From Desulfobacteraceae bacterium (lineage in GTDB: Bacteria > Desulfobacterota > Desulfobacteria > Desulfobacterales > SURF-7), in assembly GCA_003599865.1 (NCBI GenBank), contig QZKS01000035.1, forward strand, positions 1 to 64,000: 64,000 bases of DNA, written 5' to 3'. Below the pieces are notes generated by a model, which was not told the origin of the DNA, did not search any database, and saw only the letters and a list, made by a program, of their open reading frames with translations. Every line of letters begins with the position of its first letter. The stretch's first letter is position 1. Positions 56,495-64,000 of this stretch are shown in pieces. The position numbers and the translations under genes were made by a program.

Positions 56495-58198
56495 ATGAAA
56501 GCATTGATTCTGGCAGCCGGTCTTGGCACCAGGCTGCTGCCGTATACCGGTCACACACCCAAACCGCTGTTTCCGATTTCCGGAAAGCCGCTGCTGCAGA
56601 TCCTGATTGAAAATCTGAAGCGATCCGGTTGTACCGGGATTATGATCAATACCCATCATCTGTATGAACAGATTGAAGATTTCATCACCAATCAAGACTT
56701 TGGCATACCGGTTCTCACCCGGTATGAGCCGGATATTCTGGGTACGGGCGGTGCCATCCGGAACAACGCCGACTTTTTTGACGCCTCCCCCTTTATGGTC
56801 ATCAACAGCGATATTCAGACCGATATTGACCTGAGACAGGTCTATTCATTTCACCTTGGTCATCATCAGCCGGCTACCCTGGTAATGCACGATTACCAGC
56901 CTTTCAATCATGTATCGGTAACGGAAAAGGGATTCATTATCGGATTTCATGAACAGGTGAAGCCATGTCCGGATGAAGCGGTTATGAAACTGGCGTTTAC
57001 CGGAATTCAGGTGCTGGATGCCGGTCTCATCCCGCTGATCCGGGAACAGGCCTATTTCAGCAGTATCGACCTGTATCAACACATGATTTCTCAAAACCGG
57101 ATGCCCAGGGCACTGATCGTAAAAGGCCATTACTGGGCGGATATCGGAACACCCGAATCCTATCTGGAAACCGCATACAGGGCTGCGGCACCTCTGGCAT
57201 TTCAACAGGCATTTTCCATGACGCCGAAAGAAACAATCTTGCAGCAGCCACTCAAAGGAGATGGATCGGACCGCAAGTGGATTCGGCTGTCCGCCGGAGA
57301 AAACACACTGATCCTTTGCCATCACGGCATCCGGAATCAGATCAACCCATGCGAGGTGGATTCGTTTATTCAAATCGGCCGGCACTTACAGCAGAAAAAA
57401 ATACCGGTTCCAGCCATTTATTATCATGATGCATTCGCCGGTATGGTCTTTCTGGAGGATCTGGGAGATACCCATCTTGAGGATGTTGTCCGGCGGCTGC
57501 CCTATCGCAACGACCGGATGGATATTTACCGGAAAGTCATAGAAATGATGATTGATATGTCTCAAAACGGCAAAACGGATTTTCTGCCGTCCATGACTTT
57601 CCAGACAGCAGCTTACTCCAGAGAGCTGATCCTCGAAAAGGAATGCCGGTATTTCAGGGATGCCTTTCTGAAAACCACCATGAACATGGATATCCCCGAG
57701 CCGCTTCTGGAAAAGGATTTTTCCGATCTGGCGGATGCTGCGCTTCAAGATGGCATCAATGGGTTCATGCATCGGGATTTTCAGTCCCGGAATATCATGG
57801 TCAGGAACGATACATTTTTGCTGATTGATTTTCAGGGGGGACGAATCGGGCCATTGCAATATGACCTGGCCTCTCTCTTAATCGACCCGTATGTAAAACT
57901 CCCTTTTGAAGAACAACTGGAGCTGATGGATTTCTGCGGGAATCAACTGAAAAAACAAATTAATCTGAATCCGGAAGCCTTCCGGAAAAGTGTTGTTTAC
58001 TGTGCCCTTACCCGAAATCTTCAGATCCTTGGAGCATTTGGATATTTAAGCCGCGTAAAAGGAAAAAAATGGTTTGAACAGCACATCCCCCGTGCCGTCC
58101 AATCCCTTCGGTATTATCTGCACAAAACAGATCCCCGAGAATTCCCTGTTTTAAAATCGATTACACAAACCCTTGAAACCGGAAGAGGTAAAATATGA
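56495..58198 (+). CDS. Fused MurU-like nucleotidyltransferase and AmgK-like sugar kinase
   Basis: 567 aa, two enzymes in one chain. Residues 1 to about 235: nucleotidyltransferase (MKALILAAGLGTRLLPYTGH, HTPKPLFPISGKPLL, VINSDIQTDIDL), resembling MurU, which makes UDP-MurNAc from MurNAc-1-P. Residues about 245-567: phosphotransferase of APH fold with catalytic FMHRDFQSRNIMV and LLIDFQGGRIGPLQYDLASL, resembling AmgK, which phosphorylates MurNAc/GlcNAc at the anomeric carbon. Two sequential steps of cell-wall recycling would thus be joined. Another sugar (such as a heptose) cannot be excluded. The ATG abuts the plsB stop. Confidence 0.82.
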   Translation: MKALILAAGLGTRLLPYTGHTPKPLFPISGKPLLQILIENLKRSGCTGIMINTHHLYEQIEDFITNQDFGIPVLTRYEPDILGTGGAIRNNADFFDASPFMVINSDIQTDIDLRQVYSFHLGHHQPATLVMHDYQPFNHVSVTEKGFIIGFHEQVKPCPDEAVMKLAFTGIQVLDAGLIPLIREQAYFSSIDLYQHMISQNRMPRALIVKGHYWADIGTPESYLETAYRAAAPLAFQQAFSMTPKETILQQPLKGDGSDRKWIRLSAGENTLILCHHGIRNQINPCEVDSFIQIGRHLQQKKIPVPAIYYHDAFAGMVFLEDLGDTHLEDVVRRLPYRNDRMDIYRKVIEMMIDMSQNGKTDFLPSMTFQTAAYSRELILEKECRYFRDAFLKTTMNMDIPEPLLEKDFSDLADAALQDGINGFMHRDFQSRNIMVRNDTFLLIDFQGGRIGPLQYDLASLLIDPYVKLPFEEQLELMDFCGNQLKKQINLNPEAFRKSVVYCALTRNLQILGAFGYLSRVKGKKWFEQHIPRAVQSLRYYLHKTDPREFPVLKSITQTLETGRGKI

Positions 58199-59022
58199 AT
58201 CGCATAAAAATCATGATCAACGGCGTCCCCGGCCATGTTGCCACCAGCATTCTCCTGAACGCATTGCAGGATGAGCGGTTTGAAGTTCTCCCCTGGTCTC
58301 TGACCGGACCGGAGATCACGGAACCGGTTTATTCCATCCAAAATGTCGATATCCGCCTGATCCGGCCGGACAGCCGAAACCGGATCATTGATTCCATCAA
58401 ACAGGAACATGGAACATGGATCACCATCGACTATACCCATCCATCGGCAATCAATGACAATGCCGAATTTTATTGTGCAAAAGACCTGCCTTTTGTCATG
58501 GGGACAACCGGCGGAGACCGGGGAAAGCTTCATGCAACTGTGGAAAAGTCAGCAATTCCCGCGGTCATTGCCCCCAACATGGCAAAGCAGATTGTCGGAT
58601 TTCAGGCCATGATGGAATATGGCGCCAGGACATTTCCCAATCTGTTCAAGGGGTATACGCTTGAAATCCATGAAAGCCACCAGCAGGGTAAAGCAGATAC
58701 CAGCGGAACGGCAAAAGCCATGGTCCGGTATTTTAATGATCTTGGCATCCCTTTTTCCAATGAGGATATTCACCAGGAACGAAATCCGGAAAATCAGAAA
58801 ACAGCTTGGGGGATACCGGAAAAATATCTGTCCGGCCATGCCTGGCATACCTATTCATTGACATCTGCAGATCAAACGGTCAATTTTGTATTCAAACACA
58901 ATGTCAATGGAAGGGAAATTTACTCAGGCGGTACATTTGATGCGGCTGAATTTCTGGATAGGCAGGTTAAAAAAGGTGAACACGGAAGAGTGTTCACCAT
59001 GATCGATGTCCTGAAAGGATAA
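58195..59022 (+). CDS. dapB: 4-hydroxy-tetrahydrodipicolinate reductase, plant-like type
   Basis: 275-aa NAD(P)H-dependent reductase of lysine/diaminopimelate synthesis. N-terminal IMINGVPGHVATSIL is a variant of the GxxGxxG loop, then ITIDYTHPSAINDNAEFY, FVMGTTGGDR, APNMAKQIVGFQAMMEYGA and the catalytic-region ESHQQGKADTSGTAKAM. The VPGH nucleotide loop and ESHQQGKADTSGTA segment follow the plant-type DapB2 rather than the E. coli pattern (recalled). The ATG overlaps the previous stop as ATGA, coupling it to the MurU-AmgK gene. Confidence 0.87.
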   Translation: MNRIKIMINGVPGHVATSILLNALQDERFEVLPWSLTGPEITEPVYSIQNVDIRLIRPDSRNRIIDSIKQEHGTWITIDYTHPSAINDNAEFYCAKDLPFVMGTTGGDRGKLHATVEKSAIPAVIAPNMAKQIVGFQAMMEYGARTFPNLFKGYTLEIHESHQQGKADTSGTAKAMVRYFNDLGIPFSNEDIHQERNPENQKTAWGIPEKYLSGHAWHTYSLTSADQTVNFVFKHNVNGREIYSGGTFDAAEFLDRQVKKGEHGRVFTMIDVLKG

Positions 59023-59047
59023 TCGGGGAGTCTATGTAATATACGCG

Positions 59048-59461
59048 CTACATCTTTTCTACCAGGGCATTGAGTATTTCTTCCTGATAGCTCGTAACCT
59101 TGAGAAATTTTACAGCAACGCCTTTGGATGATGTGCGCGTGATCTCACCGGATATCCGAAACGGAATCTGGGAATTGGGAATGGAAAACGTCAACCCGAT
59201 TTCCTGGCCGGCGCTGAACGCTTCCCTGGTTTCAATAAAAACGCCTCCTGCGCTGATATTCTGGATGAAATCCCTGAAAAATCGATCCTGAGAAGAATAA
59301 TCCACCGCGATCAGGCAATCTTTCCGGTTATAATCCCGATTGCCCTTTTCATTCCATTGTTTCAGCAATTCCAAAAGTTTAAGCTGTTTGTCCTCTGAAA
59401 TATTTTTAATAATTCCAACCAGCTGTTCATAAACACTTGCTTCGCTTCCTGAGGTAGACAT
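59048..59461 (-). CDS. PilZ domain protein
   Basis: 137 aa: an N-terminal helical segment (EQLVGIIKNISEDKQLKLLE), then a PilZ domain with YNRKDCLIAVDY standing in for the RxxxR c-di-GMP loop (only one Arg clear), NISAGGVFIETREAFSAGQE for the D/NxSxxG motif, and SGEITRTSSKGVAVKF. It may bind c-di-GMP weakly or not at all. AAGGA 8 nt before the ATG. Lies between dapB and the secretion genes. Confidence 0.87.
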   Translation of the reverse strand: MSTSGSEASVYEQLVGIIKNISEDKQLKLLELLKQWNEKGNRDYNRKDCLIAVDYSSQDRFFRDFIQNISAGGVFIETREAFSAGQEIGLTFSIPNSQIPFRISGEITRTSSKGVAVKFLKVTSYQEEILNALVEKM

Positions 59462-59676
59462 ATCAACCGTCCTTTTTTAATGAAATAGCCATCATGGTTC
59501 TTCGGCTTGAACCCCCTTGCGATGGATCGCAGGGTCTGTAAATATCTTATCACTTCAAGTTATTATAGATATACTGCACAGTCGGTTTAGTCAAATCATT
59601 TATCGTATTTTCATCACTTCAAACCGCTTTATTTTCCCGGAGGGTATATCCTGTTGTGGTTCACAGAAACCTTGAT

Positions 59677-61233
59677 TCACCGGCTATTCCCGGCAAACTC
59701 CAATTCAACCCGGCGATTCAACCGTCTTCCCTCCGGTGTCTCATTTGACTCCATAGGATTGACTGCGCCCATGCCATATGTGGCGATCCGACGGCTTCCG
59801 ATACCGCTTTCCACCAGAAAACTTTTGATCATTTCTGCCCGTTGCAGGGATAAGTACTGGTTGTAATGATTCGGCCCAGAGGAATCCGTATAGCCGACAA
59901 CATCCACAGACACATCCGGGTTCTGCTTGAAAAAATGGACAACCCTTTCCAGTTCCTTCCGGTCCTGTTCCGACAATGAATCTGAATTGTGGGAAAAAGG
60001 GATAATAATCTTGTTTTTCAGGATACTGGACATTGGAGACTGTTTTCCGGCATGCACCTCACCATCATGTTCCTCTGCTGATGAAAAATTTCCCGGACTG
60101 GCCTCTTGTACGACCTTTTCCGATTCAGAAGGCCTGTTGCCGGAAGACATATCCTCATACAGAAGGGGTATCCGTGTTGCGGTCTCAGCCGTTTGATTTC
60201 CCGTGTTCCGAACATCTAAACCTTCAGATTGCTTGCGTTCGTTCATAATGAACAGGAACAGCAAAAACAGAAAAACAATCAGAATCCCGGGAACCAGTAG
60301 GTTCTGACTTTTCCGGATGCGCGCATGGTCGGCAGGTTTCTCACCGGCAGCTTCCTTTTCGATATTCGAATCATGCCTTTCCGTGTCGGAATGATTGTCC
60401 GGTGTTTTCCCGGAGCGGGGATAACGATACTCGGGGATCCGAAGATCTTCCGCACATTCCCGGATGATTTCCCGATCAATTTTTTGACTCCCCTTGACGT
60501 AACCGGTCAATAGCGCATGGTCACACAGGATATTGACCGTTCTCGGAAATCCCCCGGAATAGGTCATGATTTCCCGAATTGCGTCTTTGGAAAAAATCTT
60601 TTTCTCCGTGCCGGCCACCTTCAGACGGTGCTCGATGTAGGAGTGCATCTCATCCTGATTCAACGCATCCACATGATAATTGATCGTGATTCTTTGCCGC
60701 AACGCACGATTCCGGTCTTCCCATAAAAAACCATTGAATTCATCCTGACCCACAAAAAAAATATTTAACAGTTTCGTACTCTGCTTTTCAATATTCGACA
60801 GAACCCTGATTTCCTCAAGAAGCTCATGGTTGAGCCGCTGGGCTTCATCAATAATCAGCAGCGTTTTTTTGCCGTTTCGGTAAGCGGTGTGTAAAAAATC
60901 GTTAAAATACTGTAAAAATTCGCCTTTGCTCTGAAAACGGGTGACCGACCCAAACGCGGCTGCGATATAGTTGAAAAAATCCAGTATGGTCAAATTGGGA
61001 TCCGGAACCGTCGCCACGATCACATCCGTCCCCAGACTGTTCACCAGTGCGTTGATCAAGGTTGTCTTTCCGGTGCCGACATCACCGGTCAGCAATAAGA
61101 AACCCTTATTGTCCAGAATACCGTACCGTAATATTGCAAATGCCTCTTTGTGCTTTTCTCCCTGCCAAAGAAACGTTGGATCAGAGCTGATCTGAAACGG
61201 TTTGCACCTCAGCTGATAATGTGAAAGATACAT
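59677..61233 (-). CDS. GspA/ExeA-type ATPase fused to a C-terminal OmpA domain
   Basis: 518 aa from the ATG at 61233; a 25-codon upstream extension looks spurious. N-terminal AAA ATPase: GDVGTGKTTLINAL (Walker A) and TLLIIDEAQRL (Walker B), as in ExeA/GspA/MshM. One membrane span near residue 320 (LVPGILIVFLFLLFLFIM), a linker, then an OmpA/MotB peptidoglycan-binding domain (VDVVGYTDSSGPNHYNQYLS, LSLQRAEMIKSFLVESGI, NRRVELEF). Known GspA proteins use a different wall-binding domain (PF01471). Likely anchors a secretion complex to the wall. Confidence 0.88.
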   Translation of the reverse strand: MYLSHYQLRCKPFQISSDPTFLWQGEKHKEAFAILRYGILDNKGFLLLTGDVGTGKTTLINALVNSLGTDVIVATVPDPNLTILDFFNYIAAAFGSVTRFQSKGEFLQYFNDFLHTAYRNGKKTLLIIDEAQRLNHELLEEIRVLSNIEKQSTKLLNIFFVGQDEFNGFLWEDRNRALRQRITINYHVDALNQDEMHSYIEHRLKVAGTEKKIFSKDAIREIMTYSGGFPRTVNILCDHALLTGYVKGSQKIDREIIRECAEDLRIPEYRYPRSGKTPDNHSDTERHDSNIEKEAAGEKPADHARIRKSQNLLVPGILIVFLFLLFLFIMNERKQSEGLDVRNTGNQTAETATRIPLLYEDMSSGNRPSESEKVVQEASPGNFSSAEEHDGEVHAGKQSPMSSILKNKIIIPFSHNSDSLSEQDRKELERVVHFFKQNPDVSVDVVGYTDSSGPNHYNQYLSLQRAEMIKSFLVESGIGSRRIATYGMGAVNPMESNETPEGRRLNRRVELEFAGNSR

Positions 61234-61389
61234 CACTCCCCACCACTGGTATAGGAAACCCCGGCAATGACGTGCTGCCGCGCTGCTCCTGTTTATGATC
61301 GATAACAAAGACGGTTGAGATCATTTCTCAATCAGTCGCATGTGACGGGTTTTTCTACCACAAAAAAAGAAATCATACAAATTCCGATT

Positions 61390-61740
61390 TCAAGGTGTGG
61401 TCATCGGCTTTTGCGCAATCATTTTCAGAAGTCTGATCATCTCGTTATTCTGCCGGATGACCTCATCATACTTCAGCAGGATCGCCGCATTCTGGTCAAT
61501 CAGTTTCCGGTTCTGATCGTACAGCATTTTCAATGATTTTGTCATATACATGGTGCCCAGGGCGACCTGCTCCATTTTATAATCGGCATTCATGGAAGAG
61601 TTGGGAGCAGGAACAGCCGCTTCATATGCCTTTTCGTACTGTTCCGCCAGTTCATCCATGGATTCACCCAAAAGAACCGTTGGACAGGCAGGGCAGACAA
61701 TCAGAACCAACAGAAATATGCACATCATTTTCCGACGCAT
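61390..61740 (-). CDS. Small exported hypothetical protein
   Basis: 116 aa. The N-terminal RRKMMCIFLLVLIVCPACPT is a signal sequence; ACP-like Cys residues give only a poor lipobox. The mature part is helical (MDELAEQYEKAYEAAV, KSLKMLYDQNRKLIDQNAAI), with a predicted coiled coil over residues 68-110. GAGG upstream. Its place between the ATPase-OmpA gene and the pseudopilins suggests an envelope role in the same system. Confidence 0.65.
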   Translation of the reverse strand: MRRKMMCIFLLVLIVCPACPTVLLGESMDELAEQYEKAYEAAVPAPNSSMNADYKMEQVALGTMYMTKSLKMLYDQNRKLIDQNAAILLKYDEVIRQNNEMIRLLKMIAQKPMTTP

Positions 61741-61845
61741 GGAGACACCTCATTTTTCGAATCAAAACAGGGTTTGTTTTTTAGGATAAGGATACCGGCC
61801 GGGAAAGCCGCTTTGGGATGGGATCTTGTTTTGAATTGTTTACAA

Positions 61846-62295
61846 TCAGGACGATGGTTCATAAATGAACTTCCAGTCAGAATATTTTTTTTGGTTTTGA
61901 AACCGGGCATTTTCTTCGGAGAAGTTTCCGGTTTTCAGCGGCTTGCCGTTGCTGGTGCTGTGAACACCGATCAATCGCTCATTGGCGTCTCGGATCAGCA
62001 CCCATTTCCCATCCCCGGCAAACGGGTCCGGATACGATTTTCGAAGATGTTTCCTGACGACAAGGAATCTCGGATCCTTCAGAAGATCGGCCAATTCCGG
62101 AGGATAATTGTTGCCGATTTTATAATAAGATTCAATACCTTTCCGGATCTGGTTTCCCCGGAAAAGAAGTTCGCTTTCCATTTCTCTCTGCATGACGGTT
62201 CGCCAGGAACGACTGACGCCGATCAAGGCAATCCCGGCTATAACCATCAGGATCAATACCGTCATGTATGTAAATCCGTCCCTGCTGCTTTTCAT
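61846..62295 (-). CDS. Type II secretion/type IV-like pseudopilin, atypical +5 residue
   Basis: 149 aa from the ATG at 62295; an ATG at 62307 is also possible. The short leader MKSSRDG precedes F, then the hydrophobic helix TYMTVLILMVIAGIALIGVS. The usual Glu at +5 of the mature protein is Thr here, as in minor pseudopilins of the GspK type, which lack it. C-terminal part PPELADLLKDPRF, YPDPFAGDGKWVLI, GVHSTSNGKPLKTG is like GspG-type subunits. It overlaps the upstream pseudopilin. Confidence 0.82.
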   Translation of the reverse strand: MKSSRDGFTYMTVLILMVIAGIALIGVSRSWRTVMQREMESELLFRGNQIRKGIESYYKIGNNYPPELADLLKDPRFLVVRKHLRKSYPDPFAGDGKWVLIRDANERLIGVHSTSNGKPLKTGNFSEENARFQNQKKYSDWKFIYEPSS

Positions 62296-62300
62296 CGGGA

Positions 62301-62711
62301 TTACCATTCATTATACGGGACACCGTCCAGACTGACAAAATGGCTCCCGCTGTGGATATCAAAAACAGCCCCTTCCTCCCCGTCACCCGGCGGAATAATG
62401 ATCCAGGTGGATTCGGAATTGGTGAACGGGTCTTTGGGCAGATTCCGGATATACTTCTTTTCCGTTAAATCCGCCAGCGAATCCGGGAACCTTCCATGAT
62501 CTGCATAATGCTGATCAATTACATCCCGCAGCACAAACAGCGTATTTTTCAGGGATGTTTCTTTTGCGCGAATAATCGCCCGCTGCATATTGGGCAGTGC
62601 CATATTGGTCAATATGCCGATAATGGCAATCACGATCATCATCTCAATCAGCGTATATCCTTCCCGCCCGGAAATTTTCTTCACGGAACAGGCAAAAAGA
62701 CCTCTCAGCAT
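62301..62711 (-). CDS. GspG-like pseudopilin
   Basis: 136 aa. Prepilin peptidase site G|YTLIEMMIVIAIIGILTN after the leader ending SGREG, with Glu5 present. The C-terminal part (YADHGRFPDSLADLTEKKYI, RNLPKDPFTNSES) matches the GspG family of major pseudopilins. AGGAG 9 nt before the ATG. Part of the minus-strand secretion/pilus operon; assembled in the inner membrane. Confidence 0.9.
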   Translation of the reverse strand: MLRGLFACSVKKISGREGYTLIEMMIVIAIIGILTNMALPNMQRAIIRAKETSLKNTLFVLRDVIDQHYADHGRFPDSLADLTEKKYIRNLPKDPFTNSESTWIIIPPGDGEEGAVFDIHSGSHFVSLDGVPYNEW

Positions 62712-62747
62712 ATCGACTGTCTCCTGCTGCTTCTTGACGGATTGAAC

Positions 62748-63218
62748 TCACCAATCCTTGTAATTGCTTCCATCCAGTGCCTGCCTGTCGCTTTTCGAAT
62801 ACACATCATACACATCCTGCCCCCCCCAGATTTCACTCTGGTAGTCATCGGAATAGGAACGCAATCCCCACTCCCCGTCCTCAACCATCGGATCTCCGGG
62901 GATCCGCCGCAAAAATTTCATTTTCACGGGAATGGGTCCTGATTCGACCTCGACCCCTCTCACCAATATTTCCAATGTCTCCGGATAACCGCTGGATGAG
63001 GCTTCGACCTCTATTTTTTTTTCATCGACAAGCTGTTTGTACTGATCAATCGCTTTTCGAATCACCCTGAGATTCTGTCTCAACTCGAGCTCCCGGGTCC
63101 GTTTATATGTCATCTGAGACAGGGGCAGGATACCGGCCGCAAGGATCGACAGGATGGTCATGGAAACAAGAAGTTCAATCAGTGTCAGTCCTGACGGATG
63201 ATGATAAAGGCATTTCAT
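62748..63218 (-). CDS. GspG/MshA-like pseudopilin
   Basis: 156 aa from the ATG at 63218, which follows AAGGG by 9 nt. The cleavage site is SG|LTLIELLVSMTILSILAA with Glu5. The C-terminal region is SGYPETLEILVRGVEV, FLRRIPGDPMVEDGEWGL, as in GspG-type subunits. It starts just after the secretin-SPOR stop; earlier in-frame starts would overlap that gene. Confidence 0.88.
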   Translation of the reverse strand: MKCLYHHPSGLTLIELLVSMTILSILAAGILPLSQMTYKRTRELELRQNLRVIRKAIDQYKQLVDEKKIEVEASSSGYPETLEILVRGVEVESGPIPVKMKFLRRIPGDPMVEDGEWGLRSYSDDYQSEIWGGQDVYDVYSKSDRQALDGSNYKDW

Positions 63219-63223
63219 ACACA

Positions 63224-64000
63224 TCAACCCTTGAAAGCCCAGCTCCGGTTTACCGCATGGATATCCGGATCGAATTCTTTTCGCTTCCGATATTCATCGC
63301 TTGCTGTTTTTGCCGATGGAAAGTCGGCAAACCGGCCGACAAAAACACGATAATATGATCCCTTGCCGGGCAACTCCGCAAATACGACAAAACATTCATA
63401 GTTCATCGTTTCCAGTTTCCGGGCACGTTTTTCAGCCTGATCTTTTTTCGAATAGGAGTTCACATGAATACTGAATGGAACCGAATCCGGCCAGAAATAT
63501 GGATCTGCCAATGCATCCGCTGCCGGTTTTTCCGTCATATCATCTTCACCGGCCCCCGGCTTCCGATCTTCTTTCAGGATCTTCTGCTCTCCGGCTGCTT
63601 CCGTAACCAGCTCATTGGTTTCCATTGGAGATGATTCCACGGCCTCTTCCTTATCCATAACTTTTTCAAAAGGGTCAGCGGGCATTTCGTCACCGGCTTC
63701 CGGACCTTGCTCCGGCTGAATCGATTTGATGAGCCGGGGTTCCATCAAAAATTCATCCTGATCCATCCGGTAGCTTTCATAGGGCTTGGAAACGGAAAAC
63801 CGCTCTTCTTTTCCGGACCATATCTGGGCAACATCTTCCTCGGGAATTTCCTGCTGATAGATGATATAAGGCGTAATGGACATCAGGATGTCTGTTTTCT
63901 CAGCGCCCTTATCCTCACTTGTGAATAAACGGCCGACAACCGGAATCTCACCGAGATATGGAATCTTCTGCAAGGTTTCTCTGTCTTCATCCCGAATCAG
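63224..64000 (-). CDS. Secretin C-terminus fused to a SPOR domain (partial, runs off the window)
   Basis: The frame is open to the window edge; about 258 residues are visible. They begin LIRDEDRETLQKIPYLGEIP, VVGRLF and KTDILMSITPYII, the end of the secretin beta-barrel domain of GspD/PilQ/MshL. A charged linker of about 95 residues follows, and then a SPOR domain (PFSIHVNSYSKKDQAEKRA, KGSYYRVFVGRFADFPSAKT). SPOR domains bind denuded septal glycan. The start lies outside the window. Confidence 0.88.
   Translation of the reverse strand: MIRDEDRETLQKIPYLGEIPVVGRLFTSEDKGAEKTDILMSITPYIIYQQEIPEEDVAQIWSGKEERFSVSKPYESYRMDQDEFLMEPRLIKSIQPEQGPEAGDEMPADPFEKVMDKEEAVESSPMETNELVTEAAGEQKILKEDRKPGAGEDDMTEKPAADALADPYFWPDSVPFSIHVNSYSKKDQAEKRARKLETMNYECFVVFAELPGKGSYYRVFVGRFADFPSAKTASDEYRKRKEFDPDIHAVNRSWAFKG

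Overview
The window reads as a chromosomal segment of a Gram-negative anaerobe, most likely a member of the Desulfobacterota (former Deltaproteobacteria). That placement is an inference from gene content: the pgpA-thpR-recA-alaS order, an OleA-type thiolase, a full-length LarC, a selenocysteine tRNA, a PlsB acyltransferase, a C25 protease carried on a DUF11-type surface protein, and a Wzy-type polysaccharide locus. No rRNA is present to settle it.

Layout. (1) 1-1571, minus strand: a compact RiPP cassette of a PqqD-like recognition protein, a radical SAM/SPASM enzyme and a small Cys/Gly/Ser-rich precursor; it probably continues to the left. (2) 1.6-1.8 kb: a GC-rich inverted repeat. (3) 1844-7447: a secreted protein of about 1870 residues with a gingipain-type C25 peptidase domain. 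(4) 7.7-20.2 kb, all minus strand: a polysaccharide operon running galE, wzx, sulfotransferase, wzy, GT9, FkbM methyltransferase, GT2, two GT4, an NTP_transf_5 protein and a WcaJ-type initiating transferase. A TGTGTAT/ATACACA palindromic motif occurs on both sides of it. (5) 20.4-31.3 kb: housekeeping genes (lipoprotein, divergent crotonase, rluA-type, lrp, alaS, recA, thpR, pgpA, larC, M20 peptidase). (6) 31.36-33.46 kb: tRNA-Sec (selC) followed by a small accessory patch with integrase-arm-like repeats, a truncated phage-type exonuclease, an HTH regulator and a MazF toxin-antitoxin pair, read here as a decayed island at selC. (7) 33.5-40.7 kb: DUF2780 protein, aminotransferase, two unfamiliar small genes (one with a SeqA-like N-terminus), Prc protease, YcgN-type protein and an orphan OleA-like thiolase. 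(8) 40.7-51.9 kb: dnaE-guaB, a tsaC/yciO-type gene, sppA, and the hisC-cmk-rpsA block. (9) 52.0-59.0 kb: NamZ muramidase, plsB, a fused MurU-AmgK-like enzyme and dapB; the NamZ plus MurU-AmgK pair points to cell-wall MurNAc salvage. (10) 59.0-64.0 kb: a PilZ protein and a type II secretion/MSHA-like group comprising a GspA/ExeA-type ATPase fused to OmpA, a small exported protein, three pseudopilins and the C-terminal part of a secretin carrying a SPOR domain, which runs off the right edge.

The best candidates for new biology are the RiPP cassette, the MurU-AmgK fusion next to NamZ, the unusual envelope-anchoring fusions in the secretion cluster (ATPase-OmpA and secretin-SPOR), and the SeqA-N-like two-gene unit. 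Three dispersed copies or half-copies of a repeat with CGTAAAAAGTC ends are also present. All family names come from recognising motifs by eye; no search was run.
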